DNA of 64,000 nt from Harmonia axyridis (GCF_914767665.1 NC_059501.1:22110501-22174500); one strand, 5' to 3'; shown: positions 24,493-37,496, counted from the first letter of the stretch. Made by a program: numbers and translations. Notes: generated from the letters alone by a model not told the origin.

Positions 24493-26118
24493 AGTATTAT
24501 TTAGGTAATAATAAAAACACTGTAAGATGGAAAATTTGACGCACTCATTCTTTATAACACCCTGTATAAGAGGAAACATTAACCCAGTGAAAATAGCATC
24601 GTTCTCACCAGCCAAATCCACGTCAAAGAGTCAACGCCCGTATCAGTGCTGAAAATCGTCGCAACCCATTTCCATTTCCCCCACCACCACCACCAGTGGC
24701 CCCATAGATAATGCCCTAATGGGAAATATGGCTAAGCATGTGTCGAGGTCAGCCTGGGCCACGCTCTCTACGCATACGATTATTTACGAGTCCCCAGTCT
24801 GAGGGCCGAAGCCACATCTCCCATCTGTGAATACTAAATCAGACTTTTATCTTCGCCCGTGTACGCGAGGACGTCGGCCCAACTGATCTTTTGTGAAGTG
24901 GGCGAGTCGTTTTCGAATGCACCCGGGCTGGCCCTTGCATCCTGCAACGGTACCCTATGCGCGTTCGCTGCGAAGAATAAAAAAACTAAGACGGACGGCA
25001 GTGATTGAGGTGGTTTTTATGTTAATAGGAACTGATTAATCGATAGTGTTGCCTTTGGGGTAGTTTTGAAGGGTGTTCTTATAGACGGGATTGCATTTTG
25101 GGATTTGTTTCTGTGCAGGGCTAGTGGTAGTTATTTTGGCATCAACAAAGATTTTTTCGGCTCCCCTACTGAAAAAGCATCAATAACTTTGTTCTCCCGA
25201 TGAAGAATCTTGCATTCGTGCGCAAAAACATTAACTAGTTTCGAATGCAAAAACGTAGGAATTTTCCATGATGTTGAAAGATTAAACATCAGCTTCCAAA
25301 TAATTCGAAAGCAACTCTACCTTGGCCCAATCAATATAAACAGAATTCCTTATCACCTTCATTGAAAGAGGTATAAAATCATTATTTTATTCCCTATATT
25401 TATGTTGGTTGGGCTTCCATGTGTTATTTATTATAAAGGTGGTTGAGTAAAGGGGGTTTGGAGATTCTTATTCAAGGGAATGTTGTTAAACGCAGCGGAG
25501 CAGAACAACCTTGAGTTATTTTCAAAAAATCAAGAATGAAATATGAAAAGTCAGCCAGCGAACTGGGCCGAATTGCCGCCCCTCACATTGAAGCTCCTGA
25601 ATCGGTCGCTCCACTGTTTCACTCCTAACGCCGGCAATGTTTCTGTGCGGTTGTTTTTGATAGTTCTAGATAAAGGGAATGTTAACAACCACGTGGCTGC
25701 TAAGTTCAACACGAAATTATAGATAATTCTCCTTACAAATCACTGATTTGTATGGGATTTTCACATGATTTCTTTATACAATGATCTACATTGTAATACA
25801 GTCGACTTTCGTCAACTCGAAATCCTTGAAAACACTAATTATTTTCAATCCCCTTGAAAAAACCCGTCCAAGTCGAAAAAATAACCATGCATAGCTCAAA
25901 ATTATTTTACGGTTATATTTCACCATTTTTTACCCTCTCTAAGTCGAAGGCCCACAAAAATTACATCTATAACTAGAAGTAGTTAATTCAAAGCCCGTCC
26001 GCACAAGTCTCAAAGTGTCGGTGAATGGATCATATCTAATGCTGCAATAATTGCACATTTTATTTCTGTAAGGGGTAGGAAATACATTTTTCGTTTATTG
26101 TTTTTTCATCTCGACTCT
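24493..26118. other. Unassigned sequence with a GC-rich island (24630-24980)
   Basis: There is no coding call. The island at about 24630-24980 is GC-rich, with a run of CCA triplets near 24680 and many CpGs. A second, weaker patch lies at about 25560-25650. Both could be intronic regulatory DNA. Confidence 0.4.
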
Positions 26119-26142
26119 CCTAGGACTCTGCAGAGTCCTAGG
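26119..26142. repeat. Perfect 24-bp palindrome
   Basis: CCTAGGACTCTG is followed directly by its exact reverse complement with no spacer. No flanking element or gene explains it. Confidence 0.8.
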
Positions 26143-28799
26143 AATGAAATGCTCCTGCGTACATTATTGCACTTATTTGTCAGAAGTAAATTAGTTGAAA
26201 AATGTTTCCTAAGAATAAAGAAACATTAACACTTAGAATTAATCGACTCTTTTGCCTTTTTGCAGTCGAAATCAGACTTATTTATAATGAAACTCTAAAA
26301 ATATTGAGAATTTGTCAATTGACATTTGTCAACACGTATTAATCTCGAGTTACAGGGCGTTTCAATATATCTATATGATCTGCTATTCTGTTTTCTGATA
26401 TCTTATTATTTCGGAAAAAGAAATCGGGCTCCTTTTTTCTCTAAGTCTTATAGTTCTCGAAATGATGCTTTCTGTGACCACTTATTGACAGTTCTTACAA
26501 CCAATCAAATTTTGTCATTTTGTGTCAAATAATTTCACCCAATCATTTCGACATTACACTCATAATTGAATTCAGTGCAATTATCAATCACTATAACACG
26601 ATTGAGTTTGACAACTTCATTTCAAATAAATTTCAAAATGTCACGTTTTGGCAATGCGTTATGTTCAAAGTGTAACAAAGTAGTCAAAGAGAGAAGAATT
26701 TACGTTGATACTAAAAGATTGGGTGGTCAATATGAGAAAGAAAGACGGGACCGAATATAAAGAAACAACTGTGAAGACAATGTGGAACGTTTTGTGCAAA
26801 AACGTACAATTATGTCTATAACGTTATAATTGACCCGTTTAATAATATAGTACCTATTTAAGTCACCCCGAGATGCCCACGATGCAATGGTAATAATAGA
26901 TCATTTATAGTAGAGAACAGCAACGAATCTAATATGTAGTTGAATTTTAAGTCATATATTTTTTGGTCAAAAAATTTTCCGCCGTATATCCCTCGGGCAT
27001 TGACAAATGCTTCAAAATTTAATGACAAATTTCTCAAGCTTGTATCTTGGTAAAAGAGCCAGAACCAAGAAACGATTGTCATAAAATTATCTCTTCTATT
27101 ATCGATGTCCTAGGTATATTACTACTAAAAATCGAATTTGGGGCACCCTGTACAAGTTTTACAACAGTCGTTATATCTCATTATGCAAAGTAACATTTGA
27201 CGCAACCCAACCCGATTTTCGTAAAACCAAAACCCAAAAAACGAAAAAAAAGAACGGCGGCCGCATCCTATTCTATGACCTCCAGTCGCGACATATCGAG
27301 TTACACGGCCGGGGCGCGATCTCCCTTCTTCCCCGTTCCAAGCGAAGCTTTTAAGGATAACGATAATCGTCCGCCGACGAATGGCGCGGCCCTACTGAAT
27401 AAGGGTGGCCCGCTGATCGATCGGGCCGCGTGCTCGACCCGCCACCTCACGTCGGAACCTTTTCTCGCGCCCCGACGATTCCGCGAACATCTTCGATATT
27501 TCGATTTTCGAACCTTCCGCCGCCCGATCGGGGTCCCCGAGGCCGGAATTCGGGCCGATCGGCGGGGTCTGGGTTTGACGTTTGACGATGTTCTGTGCGC
27601 ACTATGCAGATTCCTGTACCTTTGTTATTTCCGTCCTTTTGGAACCGTTCTCTGAAGTCTACTTATTTGCTCGGTCTGAGAATGTGTATGCTTGCTTGAT
27701 TGTGGGTGAAGAAAAATACGATAATGATTTTTACTTGTATAGTATATTAAGCGAGAGAACACAAACACTGAATAGAATTGTAATTGTTATAATAGTAATA
27801 ACTTATGAATCCTACTGAATGAATGAATACTTGTTTATATTGAATTGAATACTGAATTATGGAATGACTCCCTAGAGGTGAAAGCCTGGTGCGAGTAATC
27901 ATAGAGTAGAACCACAGATGAATTCTTCTTCTTCCTGTGTAAGCCTTAACAGTTTGTGTTTTAGAATGTGAAGAGTCAAACTTCTACAAAATAATTCGTA
28001 GAAATGATTGTGTTCCGTTTTATTTAAGGATGAATTAATGAATTTTCATCAATTTAGGATTGAACCAATTTAATAAGTCCAAGGTGTGCCGGGACTCAGC
28101 GAGGCACTATGACTTAAGAGGGATTACCACCACGTGATTTTTCAGTCAAACTTTGATGCCCATTCATTTCTCCTCTGGCGCTCCCTGTTGTACATTCACT
28201 GCATCTTCTTTCTTTTTTCGAAGTAAATAAGTAGAGGGCAGCACTGTACGAGGACTTTTACGAAATAATAATATTACCTCAAAAATAAATGATTTTTGGT
28301 AGGTTTTTTTCACGAATATTGTAAAAATATATCAGTGTTTTGTACAAAAACGAGTAGTTACCAAATATTTTTTTTAATCGCCAATTAAAAATATTTACTT
28401 TCTTCCATGAAGATTATTGTTCAAGGAAATTATGTGGAAACCCCAAACGAATTCAAAGATATTTCTTTTTACAAATCACCGATTTTATGGGGTTTTCACA
28501 TTATTTATTTAAACAATAATCTACGTGGTAGTATTTCAATATTTTCAATTTGCCAATGAAAAACAATTATTTTGGTAACTTTTAGTTTTCCGCAAAAAAA
28601 TAGATGATATAGTATTCCTATAAAGCACTGATATTTTTTAAAAATATCCGTTGGGAAAAACCTTCGAAAAATTATAACAAAAGAGGCAAGACTCTATTTT
28701 GTCCAAATCTATAAAAAACTAAGTAGAGTAAAGAACCCTCTTTCAACGAAAATAGGAAGAAAATTTAAATTTATTCATTTCTTGGCGCGCACAACATTT
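26143..28799. other. Unassigned sequence with the strongest GC-rich island (27230-27600)
   Basis: The island at about 27230-27600 is very GC- and CpG-rich and carries a 152-codon open frame at 27197-27655. That frame has no recognisable domain, and its length is expected from the low stop-codon frequency in GC-rich DNA. Open frames at 26566-26760 and 27582-27818 also lack support. Confidence 0.4.
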
Positions 28800-29480
28800 G
28801 AGCCCCTCTTACGGCACGTTTTGGCTAATTTTTGATCTGGATTTGCATCTTCATCTTTATAAGGTTCAGTTGTCATACGAACTAAATCCAGCTGATCATG
28901 GAATGTGTAGAAATTCTGCCGATTGGGTCCTTGAACAACAACGTTCCGATTATTTTTCGCACAGAATTATCTTCAGCAAAAAGGACACTTTTAACTTAGC
29001 GGCTATGTGAACAAGCAAAATTGACAGTAAAAATCCTCATGTAACTGCTGAGAGTTCATTATACATCTTCAAAAAGTCACTGCATAAAATAAAGGGGTCA
29101 TTCAAACCGTCAATTCTAAGGTCAATTCACATCACTATAGCCAAATGATTACCGATTGTTTTGGCCTGAAATTAATGTTATGGAATTGTAAGAGATGGTG
29201 CAACAAGCTCCACAACACGACCCGTTTTGGCTTTATCGCAAGAAAATTTCCAAGGGTGCGTAAATTTTCTTTCCGGCGATGTGAATTGGCCACCATGATC
29301 TTGTGATTTATGGCCTTTGGATTTTTTTCTCTAGGATTATGTGAAGGATCGTGTTGTCTGAAATATACCAGCGAGTCATCGAAAATCACCTCAAAACTAT
29401 CGAGTCTTATTAGAGATCACGCGGAGGACATTTAAATTATAGATTACTCCATACATATTGGCAAGGTCCAAGCATTATGT
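28800..29480 (+). mobile_element. Decayed mariner-superfamily element, DD41D-like type, copy 3
   Basis: On the + strand it reads LNPADHGMCRNSADWVLEQQ and then FSHRIIFSKKDTFNL, the region around the first catalytic aspartate with that residue changed. Near 29195 it reads RDGATSSTTRPV (second catalytic region). Near 29275 it reads GDVNWPP followed by SCDLWPLDFFL and DYVKDRVV (third catalytic region). Frames are broken by stops, and a stretch between the first and second regions is missing. It is an old, inactive copy. Confidence 0.75.
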
Positions 29481-30726
29481 ATATCGATATGTAAATTTGA
29501 TCGATATTCTAAATGAAAAAAAAATGAAAAATGAAAATGGATAACCCCTCTATTATTCAGGATTATGAATTGCCAATTTCTAACACAAAAAATATCCTAT
29601 TGTTTCAAAGATATTCGAGAAAAATTGAATTAATCTATAGAGTTTGCTGTTTGCTTTCAAGAGCGGAATATTTATCTTCATATAGTTCATCAGAAATTGT
29701 CTCATGTTAAATGTTAGTTGTTGAATAATGTTTTATATCCCGACTCTTATAGACCTATGTGAGACTTCTCAAAAGGTACCTCGTTATCGAAAAATTCTGG
29801 CATTTCAACAAAAACTTGACTCCCCTGTTAGTTAGAAACAAATGTCTAATTGAAAGCTATACATACATTTTTAAATAGCAGTCATAATCCTTGAAGAGGC
29901 CCCTTGTCTCTCTAATAGGTAACATTTACTTTTCGTTTCATTAAAATCCGGTGAATGTAAAGAAAGTTATCTTCATTTCAATTTTTGTAGTATAATATAA
30001 TTTATAGAAACGGAAATCCAACCGGCGTATGTAAATTATTTGGTATCCAGTTTTTTCAATACTTGAGAAAATATGCTTGAAGTCGATCTTCTATCTGTTC
30101 TGAAACTGAATTTCGAAATTCTTGGGACTGCTTGCATAATAAAGCAGAGTGCTGCAAGGTGTTGTCAGGTAGCTCTGGAAACCTAGTCCAACCATGTCAG
30201 AAGTTCACCTGTACAAACCGACTTATTTAAAACACTCATTTAGTGCTTCTTCACAACAAAGAACTATGTAACATACAGACCTTTTATAGTTAGAAATGAG
30301 GAGAACCACCTGCTTATTCGTGGGACACCTGCGCCTCTTAACTAATTATGATGGTTCATTAAAGTTTCATTCGCTTCTAACTTGTTAGAATATTCTCGTT
30401 ACAAATGTTCTTAAAGGAATAGAAGGAAGAATTTCACATAATAAACATAACAAAAATTATTATTCAGCCAGAAATCTCTTCTACGTACAAGGCTCGGGCT
30501 GTTAATTTTTCAGCTTGTATTATGTGATATCAGCTGTTCATTAATTCTTTGTAGTTTATTTATATGCTAGATCTAGAAATGGGCTGTAATTGAATACATA
30601 AAAAAATTAATTGTGACATTAGATACTCATATGGAGCTTTTCTGAATTCTATTGAAGTTGTAGTTACCACAAATATTTAGCGGAATATTAAACAAACGTT
30701 TAGTTTTAATCTTCAGAAATTGAATG
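29481..30726. other. Unassigned AT-rich sequence
   Basis: Nothing recognisable was found in this stretch. Confidence 0.4.
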
Positions 30727-30940
30727 TTACATCAGTTCCGCAGAAACTTTTTTCCTCTTTTCAAACTTTTCAATAGCTTTTCTGTAGATAGATTTGTCTT
30801 TGCCTTCAATAGAGTTTAATTTATTTCGCTGACTAGATAATGTTTTGAGGTCTGCAAAAATCTCAATGGGGGCCATTTCTGGAGAATAAGCTGGGTTATC
30901 AAACAAATTGAATAGCAATTCATTCAATTTAACCATGGTT
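30727..30940 (-). mobile_element. Short mariner transposase fragment
   Basis: The minus-strand frame reads MVKLNELLFNLFDNPAYSPE followed by MAPIEIFADLKTL. It corresponds to the segment that carries the third catalytic aspartate in irritans-type mariners (normally YSPDLAPSDY). Both aspartates of that motif are changed. The fragment is about 70 codons and isolated. Confidence 0.6.
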
Positions 30941-33104
30941 CTCGCTATTTTGACTCAGATACCCCAAGGTACATTTTCTTTCCTAGTAGTGGAAATCACA
31001 TAACACAAGCACTTCAGTGCTTAATTGTGTTTCTGCCAAGCAGAAGTGCACACAACTATAATATTACTTAGAATTAATATGTATGTACGCATAGTATTCG
31101 AATCTATATTGGAATAAAATTTAATTTAATTTTCATCAATTTGTGACAAGGAGCATTGTCAATACACGAAAGTCGTATTTATCCATTTTTGAACAAGTAT
31201 AGCGTCACTTAAACTTTTAAAATCTCGATCCAGAACTTTTGACATGCATCTGTTGAAGCTTAGTAGGTTCTAACGATAAAGAAGTGTTATGGCACTGGTG
31301 GTGCCATCTGTGCACAGGCCAAGACTTATCATATCATTTCTATATGTAATTGTTTCTGTTCGAGTTAATTTTTTCATTAACCATAGATTTCAAACTGAAG
31401 TCATCGATCGGTCAAACAAAGTTACATGAAAATCGCAATAAGATAGGAAAGTTATAGAATCGTATAGAGTCAAAGAATTATTAAACATTAAACTCCATTC
31501 TGTGCCTACTATACTTGAACAATAGGTATAATTTTCTGAAGGAAAGGCTCATATGGATTAGTAATTTTTTTTTCGTTGAAAAGTTGAATATCTTACATAT
31601 GTTGCCATTTTAACAATTGTTCAAATTAATAAGTAAAATGAGGTTTGTTGACAAATTGGAATTTTTGAACTTCTTATAATATCTCAAATAACTGTAGGCA
31701 GAAACTTCTTCCTGACTCGAATTTCATGAGGATTAAAATTGAATATTCGAAATTCCAGTATATATCACATTGTTAGATTTTGCTACATACTACTAACATA
31801 GTAGTAGTTTCTATCATTTTATAGGGCTTTCAAACAGAAATGAGACAATTTTAATTGGTTATAATGGCATCACTGTATTATTTTTTGACATTTCTCATGT
31901 CATTTATGTTCATAGAATATAAATACTTTGATTAATAGTAAATTTCACACAATATTCATCTATTATTTCATTTTTCCTTATTTTATACAAAATATGAGCT
32001 CTTTCCGAAAAAAGTTCTGGAAGGTGGATGTTTCATTGAATTTTACACATTCCAAAACGTCAACTGTAAACATTTCAGCTGGTTTAGAAACAATTTTTAC
32101 TTGGAAGCCTCCAACGTTTATTACTAGAAATAATTAGCGCGAAATTAGCCGCGATAACAAAGTTGAAGAGGTCGATTCTGCAGTCCTCCAGCGCGGAAAT
32201 AACTGTGTGTGGCTCCTTCTGTATGACCAATCCCTGAAGCACACTCATCTACATAAATAATGACTAATTATCCCTCGAGAACACGGTGCCATCCCATTTT
32301 CATTCAACAGCTAGTGTCAGTGACGTCATCTGGCGGATCAATACGCAGACACTCGAAAGAGATGCCGCTACCGCGCGTGCTCACTCCATTTAAATAATCA
32401 CATGTGAACCGTGCAGTATGGCAATGTGATTTATGTTGATTTTCTATGGTCCGCCCTGCCATGTTCGATGCGACGATGGGTTATTTAGTTTTGTTTTCGT
32501 GCTCTGATGTATTGGTATTGTTCCTGGTATTGTAATAGAAATTGTGAGACTAATGACCCATGTATTGAATTTCTGGTGGATCGAAGCCTTGCGTTTCTAA
32601 TAGTGAACAGGAAGAGCTATACATACGTTACCCGAAAGCTTTTTGAACAGAAAACTGACGGGATTTTCCAGAGAATTTCTTTTTTTATTGGAAATATTAT
32701 AAAGAGTTATATCTGATCATCTAATGTTCATCTAATGTTTCATATCCCTTCTCTCCTAAACCTATCTTATTGTTTCCCATCGTTTTAAGCTGTTAAATAT
32801 TTAGCTACAGCTTTCCTAGTTCTAAAATATATCTAGAAGAACTCGAAAGACTCAAAAAACGTAAAAAGATGTGGTACATATATTTGTTATGAATGAAGTA
32901 TTCTTTGCTTTTCTCTAGATCTCCAGGAGTAGATCTCCTACGCTTGTCAATTATTACCCAACTTGGATGCATTTTTCGCTCTTTAAAGAAGCTTCAACTT
33001 AAATGTGGTATTATTTTATATACCTTCTACTCGTTATTATATTCAGTTCATGTTTATGATAGTTTCAATAAATTTAGACAAAGGCTACTTATAATAACAA
33101 ATAT
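30941..33104. other. Unassigned sequence with a GC-richer patch at 32120-32480
   Basis: No gene is supported. The patch at about 32120-32480 contains TGACGTCA (32320-32327), a consensus cAMP-response-element site, and several CpGs. It may be regulatory; this is inference. Confidence 0.35.
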
Positions 33105-33136
33105 TGATTTCGATTTTTTTGTTTCAGGTGAGTTTC
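33105..33136 (+). promoter_or_regulatory. Putative recursive-splicing (ratchet) site 2
   Basis: A pyrimidine-rich tract (TTTCGATTTTTTTGTTTCAG, ending at 33127) is followed at once by GTGAGT from 33128. It has the same architecture as site 1 and continues with the same TTTCC after the donor. It lies 23.3 kb after site 1 and 24.1 kb before the exon at 57186. The frame 32893-33255 that spans it is not supported as an exon. Confidence 0.55.
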
Positions 33137-34509
33137 CTTCGAAGAATACGAACCAATGGTGGGTTAAAAAAAATGTATGCACCGCTGTGCCGAGAACAAC
33201 TAAGCCTACGAACAACCTGAAGCTTAGGGCCAAGACCTACGACTTGGGGAAATAGATGTGAAGGAGAGAAAATACGCAATACAGTACATATATATTTAGG
33301 TGAACAGTTCTTTGCTCTCCAAGGGAGCATACATGAACAGCTCAACGAACTTGAGGCAGGACTTTTCACGAATTGACAAACAATATCCGATTTTTCTTAT
33401 TTAATTTTAAAAATAATTTCTGTCAATTGACGCCTACTCCATAGTTGGTAGTAACCACAACAAGCCCTTTCTTGAAAGTTGACTCGTTGACTCTTCGTTT
33501 GATTGTTTTCTTCAGGGTTATCTTCAAATAGGTACCCCACAAGAAATTTGGAGAGTTGTTTGCTAGGCTTCTCCTATCTTAGGAGACCTGCCTCGGCCCC
33601 TTGGGTCATGTGATTCATCACCCTTAGATTTTTTCCTGTAAAAATATTTAAAGGTGCCAGTATAAAGCCTACAACTAGCACGCAATGTGTCAAAATTACC
33701 AAGAATTATTTTTAAAAATCAACTGTGGAAAATGGCATATCATTTAAAAAAAAATTCTGTATCATTGTTCTTCGTTCATATTAACAGTATTTTGAAATAT
33801 AGGAAGTATTTTTTCTGAAACATGATGGAATTATAATGCTTTCTTGGACATTGATAAAGTACGGTAGAAGAAATATTCTCGCTGTTTAACTTTTTGGAAG
33901 CGTGGCTAATTTTCTCTGTCAATTTATTTGACCTCAAGTTCATAGAATTTGAGCTTTCTTCCTCTACCCAATTGTCCATTTTGTAACCTTGTTATTTCTT
34001 TCCTTTGTAAAGTTCATTCGGATTAAACAATTTATAGATATCTAGAGATGGGATATCTCGAATTGAAATTATTTCAATTATTAGAACCTTTACAATATAC
34101 CCTGAAATTTCCGAAAAAATATGATTCGAATGATATTCTAACGGGTTGAAACTGAAGTAAAAGGACTTCTCAACAGCATTTCACTCGCTTCTATCACATT
34201 GAACGATTTAATTCGACAAGAAACACTAGAGAACTGAGTACCTAATATAGTCAACAAACAGCGAATGACGTTATGCTCGTTTTTCGATTATTCAACTTCC
34301 TTATAGAAAGAGAGGAATAGTTATTTACAATACAAGTACAGAAGACATTGATAATCTTCCTCGAGTACATAATTCAAAAACCAACAACGAAATTGTGAGT
34401 TTTCTAATGAACGAGTGTTAGAATGAGCCTTCTTTATGAGTATTGAACAATAGGTACTTTCTCTGAATTATTGAAATCGATGGAATATCTTCATAAATAT
34501 CGTTAATTG
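33137..34509. other. Unassigned sequence
   Basis: Short overlapping open frames at 33124-33369 (minus) and 32893-33255 (plus) have no recognised domain. No shared repeat was found. Confidence 0.35.
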
Positions 34510-34640
34510 ATTTCAGCATTAGAAATGGTTGGTTGGCAAAACTGTTTTCTGTATCACAAATTTGACAGATCATAGATAAATCCCTGACTGGAGAGTTCCA
34601 AATACCAACATATAATAATGAAATATAACTATGAAATCTG
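34510..34640 (-). repeat. Dispersed repeat E, copy 1
   Basis: The inverse of this stretch contains ATCTGTCAAATTTGTGATAC and TTGCCAACCAAC. It aligns with 40680-40740 and 63630-63690 on the + strand. The repeat has no visible coding capacity. Confidence 0.55.
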
Positions 34641-35284
34641 GCAGAATGAACGGATTTACCACAGAATCAGAGAAAAGGAATTCGGGGGCCTGTTTGAGAA
34701 CAGAAAACCTTAAAAGCGTTCAATTCATATCTAGAATGATAAGTCGACAAAAGCAACCCCTGAAAATATTTCTATTATCAAAATCACCCGATCAAAACCA
34801 TAGAGAAGAACCTATTCGATCCGCCATGAGTCACGTGAAGATTGGAAACCGTTTTGACATATGTCAAGTCACGGTCCTCGGCAGGGCAGCATTTAACGCC
34901 GCCACGCAGGTCAAAACGTCGTTATGGCCACTATCTGATGTTTCACCTATTTAATTGAAAGACGAAATTCCCACATAATTTTCCGCATGGGACATGGCTC
35001 TACTTCCGGACAAGCGGGTGCGTTGACCCTCTATTTTTAAATTGGACGTTCTTCGGCGCGGCGCTGTTCCAAGAACGGCTGAAACGCGAACCCGATCTTG
35101 TTAATCGAAGATCGGTGATATTTGGAATGTTTCGAAATCTGATTTCCCGGAAACTAAGCCTTGAAGTTGGCACATAAATCATTATTGGGGGATTTCGAAC
35201 TGTTTACTAGGTATTTAAGTACAGGGTGTCCCAAATTCGTTGCATCTATCATATCAGATCCAATTTTCAAGCACCCCGAGCGCT
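34641..35284. other. Unassigned sequence with a GC-rich patch at 34850-35110
   Basis: A moderately GC-rich patch is present. A lone CAGGGTGTCCCAAATTCG at 35223, preceded by TA, looks like the end of a Tc1/mariner-type element and may be the left boundary of the following composite repeat. Confidence 0.4.
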
Positions 35285-36672
35285 TTTTTCGAAATATGTA
35301 ATAAGATTTCAGAAATCAGATCATAGATACATGGTTGGCACGGTCGATGGTACCCTAGCATTTTACGGTAAGTATTAAGGTATGATTTTATTGAATATTT
35401 CCCTGCTGTCAAAAATTCTATGTAAATGGAATGCAATTATCGAAAATTACAGCGATAATTGCATCGTAGAAAGCGAAATAGCACTGCGATAATTCTTCTG
35501 TTCATAGATGGCAGATGCATAGTTTCCATGAATCTTACACAGTTCGAATCTATGCCACTTTGACAAGTTAACAGTTTATTCGGGAAATATTCACTCGTGC
35601 ATCAAAATGACCGGATAATTTCGCATTTCAGCGTGTTTTCTTTGAAAAACTGCATTCGGTCATTTTCATTTTTGGAGTTTTTATGAATATTTCCCTCCTG
35701 TCAAAAATTCTAATTATATGGAGAAAAATTATCGAAAATTACAGCGAATATTTCTCTCCTGTCAAAATTTCTATGTATATGGAGAACAATTATCGAAAAT
35801 TACAGCGATAATTGCATTGTAGGAAGCGAAACAGCCCTGCGATAATTGCACTGTTCATAGATGCATAGTTTCTATGCATCTTAGACAGTTCGAATCTATG
35901 GCATTTCCATTCTACATCAGTTTGACAAGTAATGTAACAGTTTATTCGGGAAATATTCCCCCAAATTACACTCGTGCATCAAAATGACCGGATAATTTCG
36001 CATTCTAGCGTGTTTTCTTTGAAAAACTGCATTCGGTCATTCTCATTTTTGGAGAAAGAAATAAAAATGAACTCATGCAGTTTTCATGCAAAATTATCGG
36101 TAATTTTGATGCACTTGTGCAATTACTTACGACAACACGCTGTCATGCAAAATTATCGGTAATTTTGATGCACTTGTGCAATTACTTACGAAAATCTGGT
36201 TTCTTGGGAAGGAACCACTGCTCTATCGATCTAAAATATTTTCAACGTTGCAGTGTTGCCGCTTATATCAAAAAATACTAACAACTTCGATATTTATAAT
36301 AGCCTTGTATATTATTACAATATTATTTTTTCGGTTATAATGATAACTTCTTTGTTCCTATCTATAGCTGTTTTCGAGTAATCGATTGATTTACTTTTTT
36401 CTTTGTGTGAAACATAACTTTGAATCAATTGAACATCCATCACTTCGATACTTGAAATCCTAGAGAACTGAAATTTCGGGTATGGATTACCAATATCGCG
36501 TGTATCATTTACGTGTACACCGCAGCGTTGAAAATATTCTAGATCGATAGAACAGTGGTTCCTACCCAAGAAACCAAATTGTCAATAAAATCTTACCATC
36601 CGTTTTCCGCCTAGGGTATCATCGACCATGGCCCAGCCTGTATATCTTGGTTTCTGCTCGAGATATTCGAAA
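35285..36672. repeat. Composite inverted and tandem repeat
   Basis: The outer inverted arms are at about 35285-35372 and 36594-36672; they share GGTCGATGGTACCCTAG and its near inverse. Inside, a unit starting GAATATTTCCCT begins at 35393, 35685 (a short partial unit) and 35746. Each full unit (about 290-310 bp) carries a hairpin, GCAATTATCG...CGATAATTGC, and ACTCGTGCATCAAAATGACC. A 59-bp tandem pair starting TCATGCAAAATTATCGG follows at 36084 and 36143. A second inverted pair lies at 36197-36258 and 36523-36580 (GTTTCTTGGGAAGGAACCAC and inverse). No coding sequence is visible. Confidence 0.75.
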
Positions 36673-36759
36673 AATTCAAATTTTTCTTCAGTAGATTAGA
36701 TTTGAGGGGGTTAAATTGTACTAATTCCTAATTGTACTGTTACCTAATGATCTATTGTG

Positions 36760-37350
36760 CCCCCATCACAGCTATTCTTGCTATTACGTGACCTACAGCT
36801 CGCCTTCCAGTTCCAGATTTCTAATGAACTCCATTATCTGAGATGGCTTCAAAGAGACTACTTCCTCATTTCTACAAGTTTCTTGTCCAAAGCAAATTTT
36901 GCTTAAATTGGCTAGTGATGGCGAGGCATTCCGTCACCAGATGATTCGGAGTTTCTTTCCACAAAATCTGCACTCTTCGTTTTCTGCCAGACCCATTCTC
37001 ATGAGGTGCATCCAGATGCGACAATGCCCTGTAAGGAATCCAGAAAGTATACCATTTTCTTGCTAAGATCTCACAGTGTCAATGTTTCAAAGAAACTTTT
37101 TGGATTGATCCAACCCAGGAAGATTCCGCCAAAGTGTTTCTCTTTAGGGTTTTCTCTTCTCCTGAAACTCTTTCTTGTAAGCACATTTGCCTCTAAATAC
37201 CACAGAAAGTTTCTGGGCCAACGGAAGGAGATTGTGTTTCTTTTCTGGCAAGTGTGTTGGCCTTATAATTTACTTTAATTTCCTTGTGACTGGGAATCCT
37301 GACTAAAAAGACCTTGTTATTTTTGCCTGTTTCGTTGAATTTTCTTCGAC
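36760..37350 (-). mobile_element. Non-LTR retrotransposon fragment (RNase H region), copy 1
   Basis: Translated on the minus strand with frameshifts, it gives VRIPSHKEIKVNYKANTLAR. This resembles the end of the RNase H domain of RNase-H-bearing non-LTR retrotransposons. It then gives a segment like LTGHCRIWMHLMRMGLAE and EECRFCG, the C-terminal Cys/His stretch of such elements. A related fragment is at 55920-56400. It is broken and inactive. Confidence 0.65.
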
Positions 37351-37496
37351 ACCCAATATCATATAACCAATATCACTAAATCACGAGTAAAAATCGAAAC
37401 ACCTGAGTAATAACAGTAACGTCACTGATTGATGTATTTCATACTTTTATTTTATTGAAAAACTTATCTGGCAGAAGTCGTTAGGCATTTACTAGA

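Noticed and set aside
26353..27149. Possible single element between CAGGGCGTTTCAA and GGGGCACCCTG
   Set aside because: The two ends are not inverse copies beyond the first few bases, so they are more likely unrelated lone ends.
27197..27655. 152-codon open frame in a GC-rich island
   Set aside because: No recognisable domain, and the frame is expected where stop codons are rare because of high GC. Other frames are open there too.
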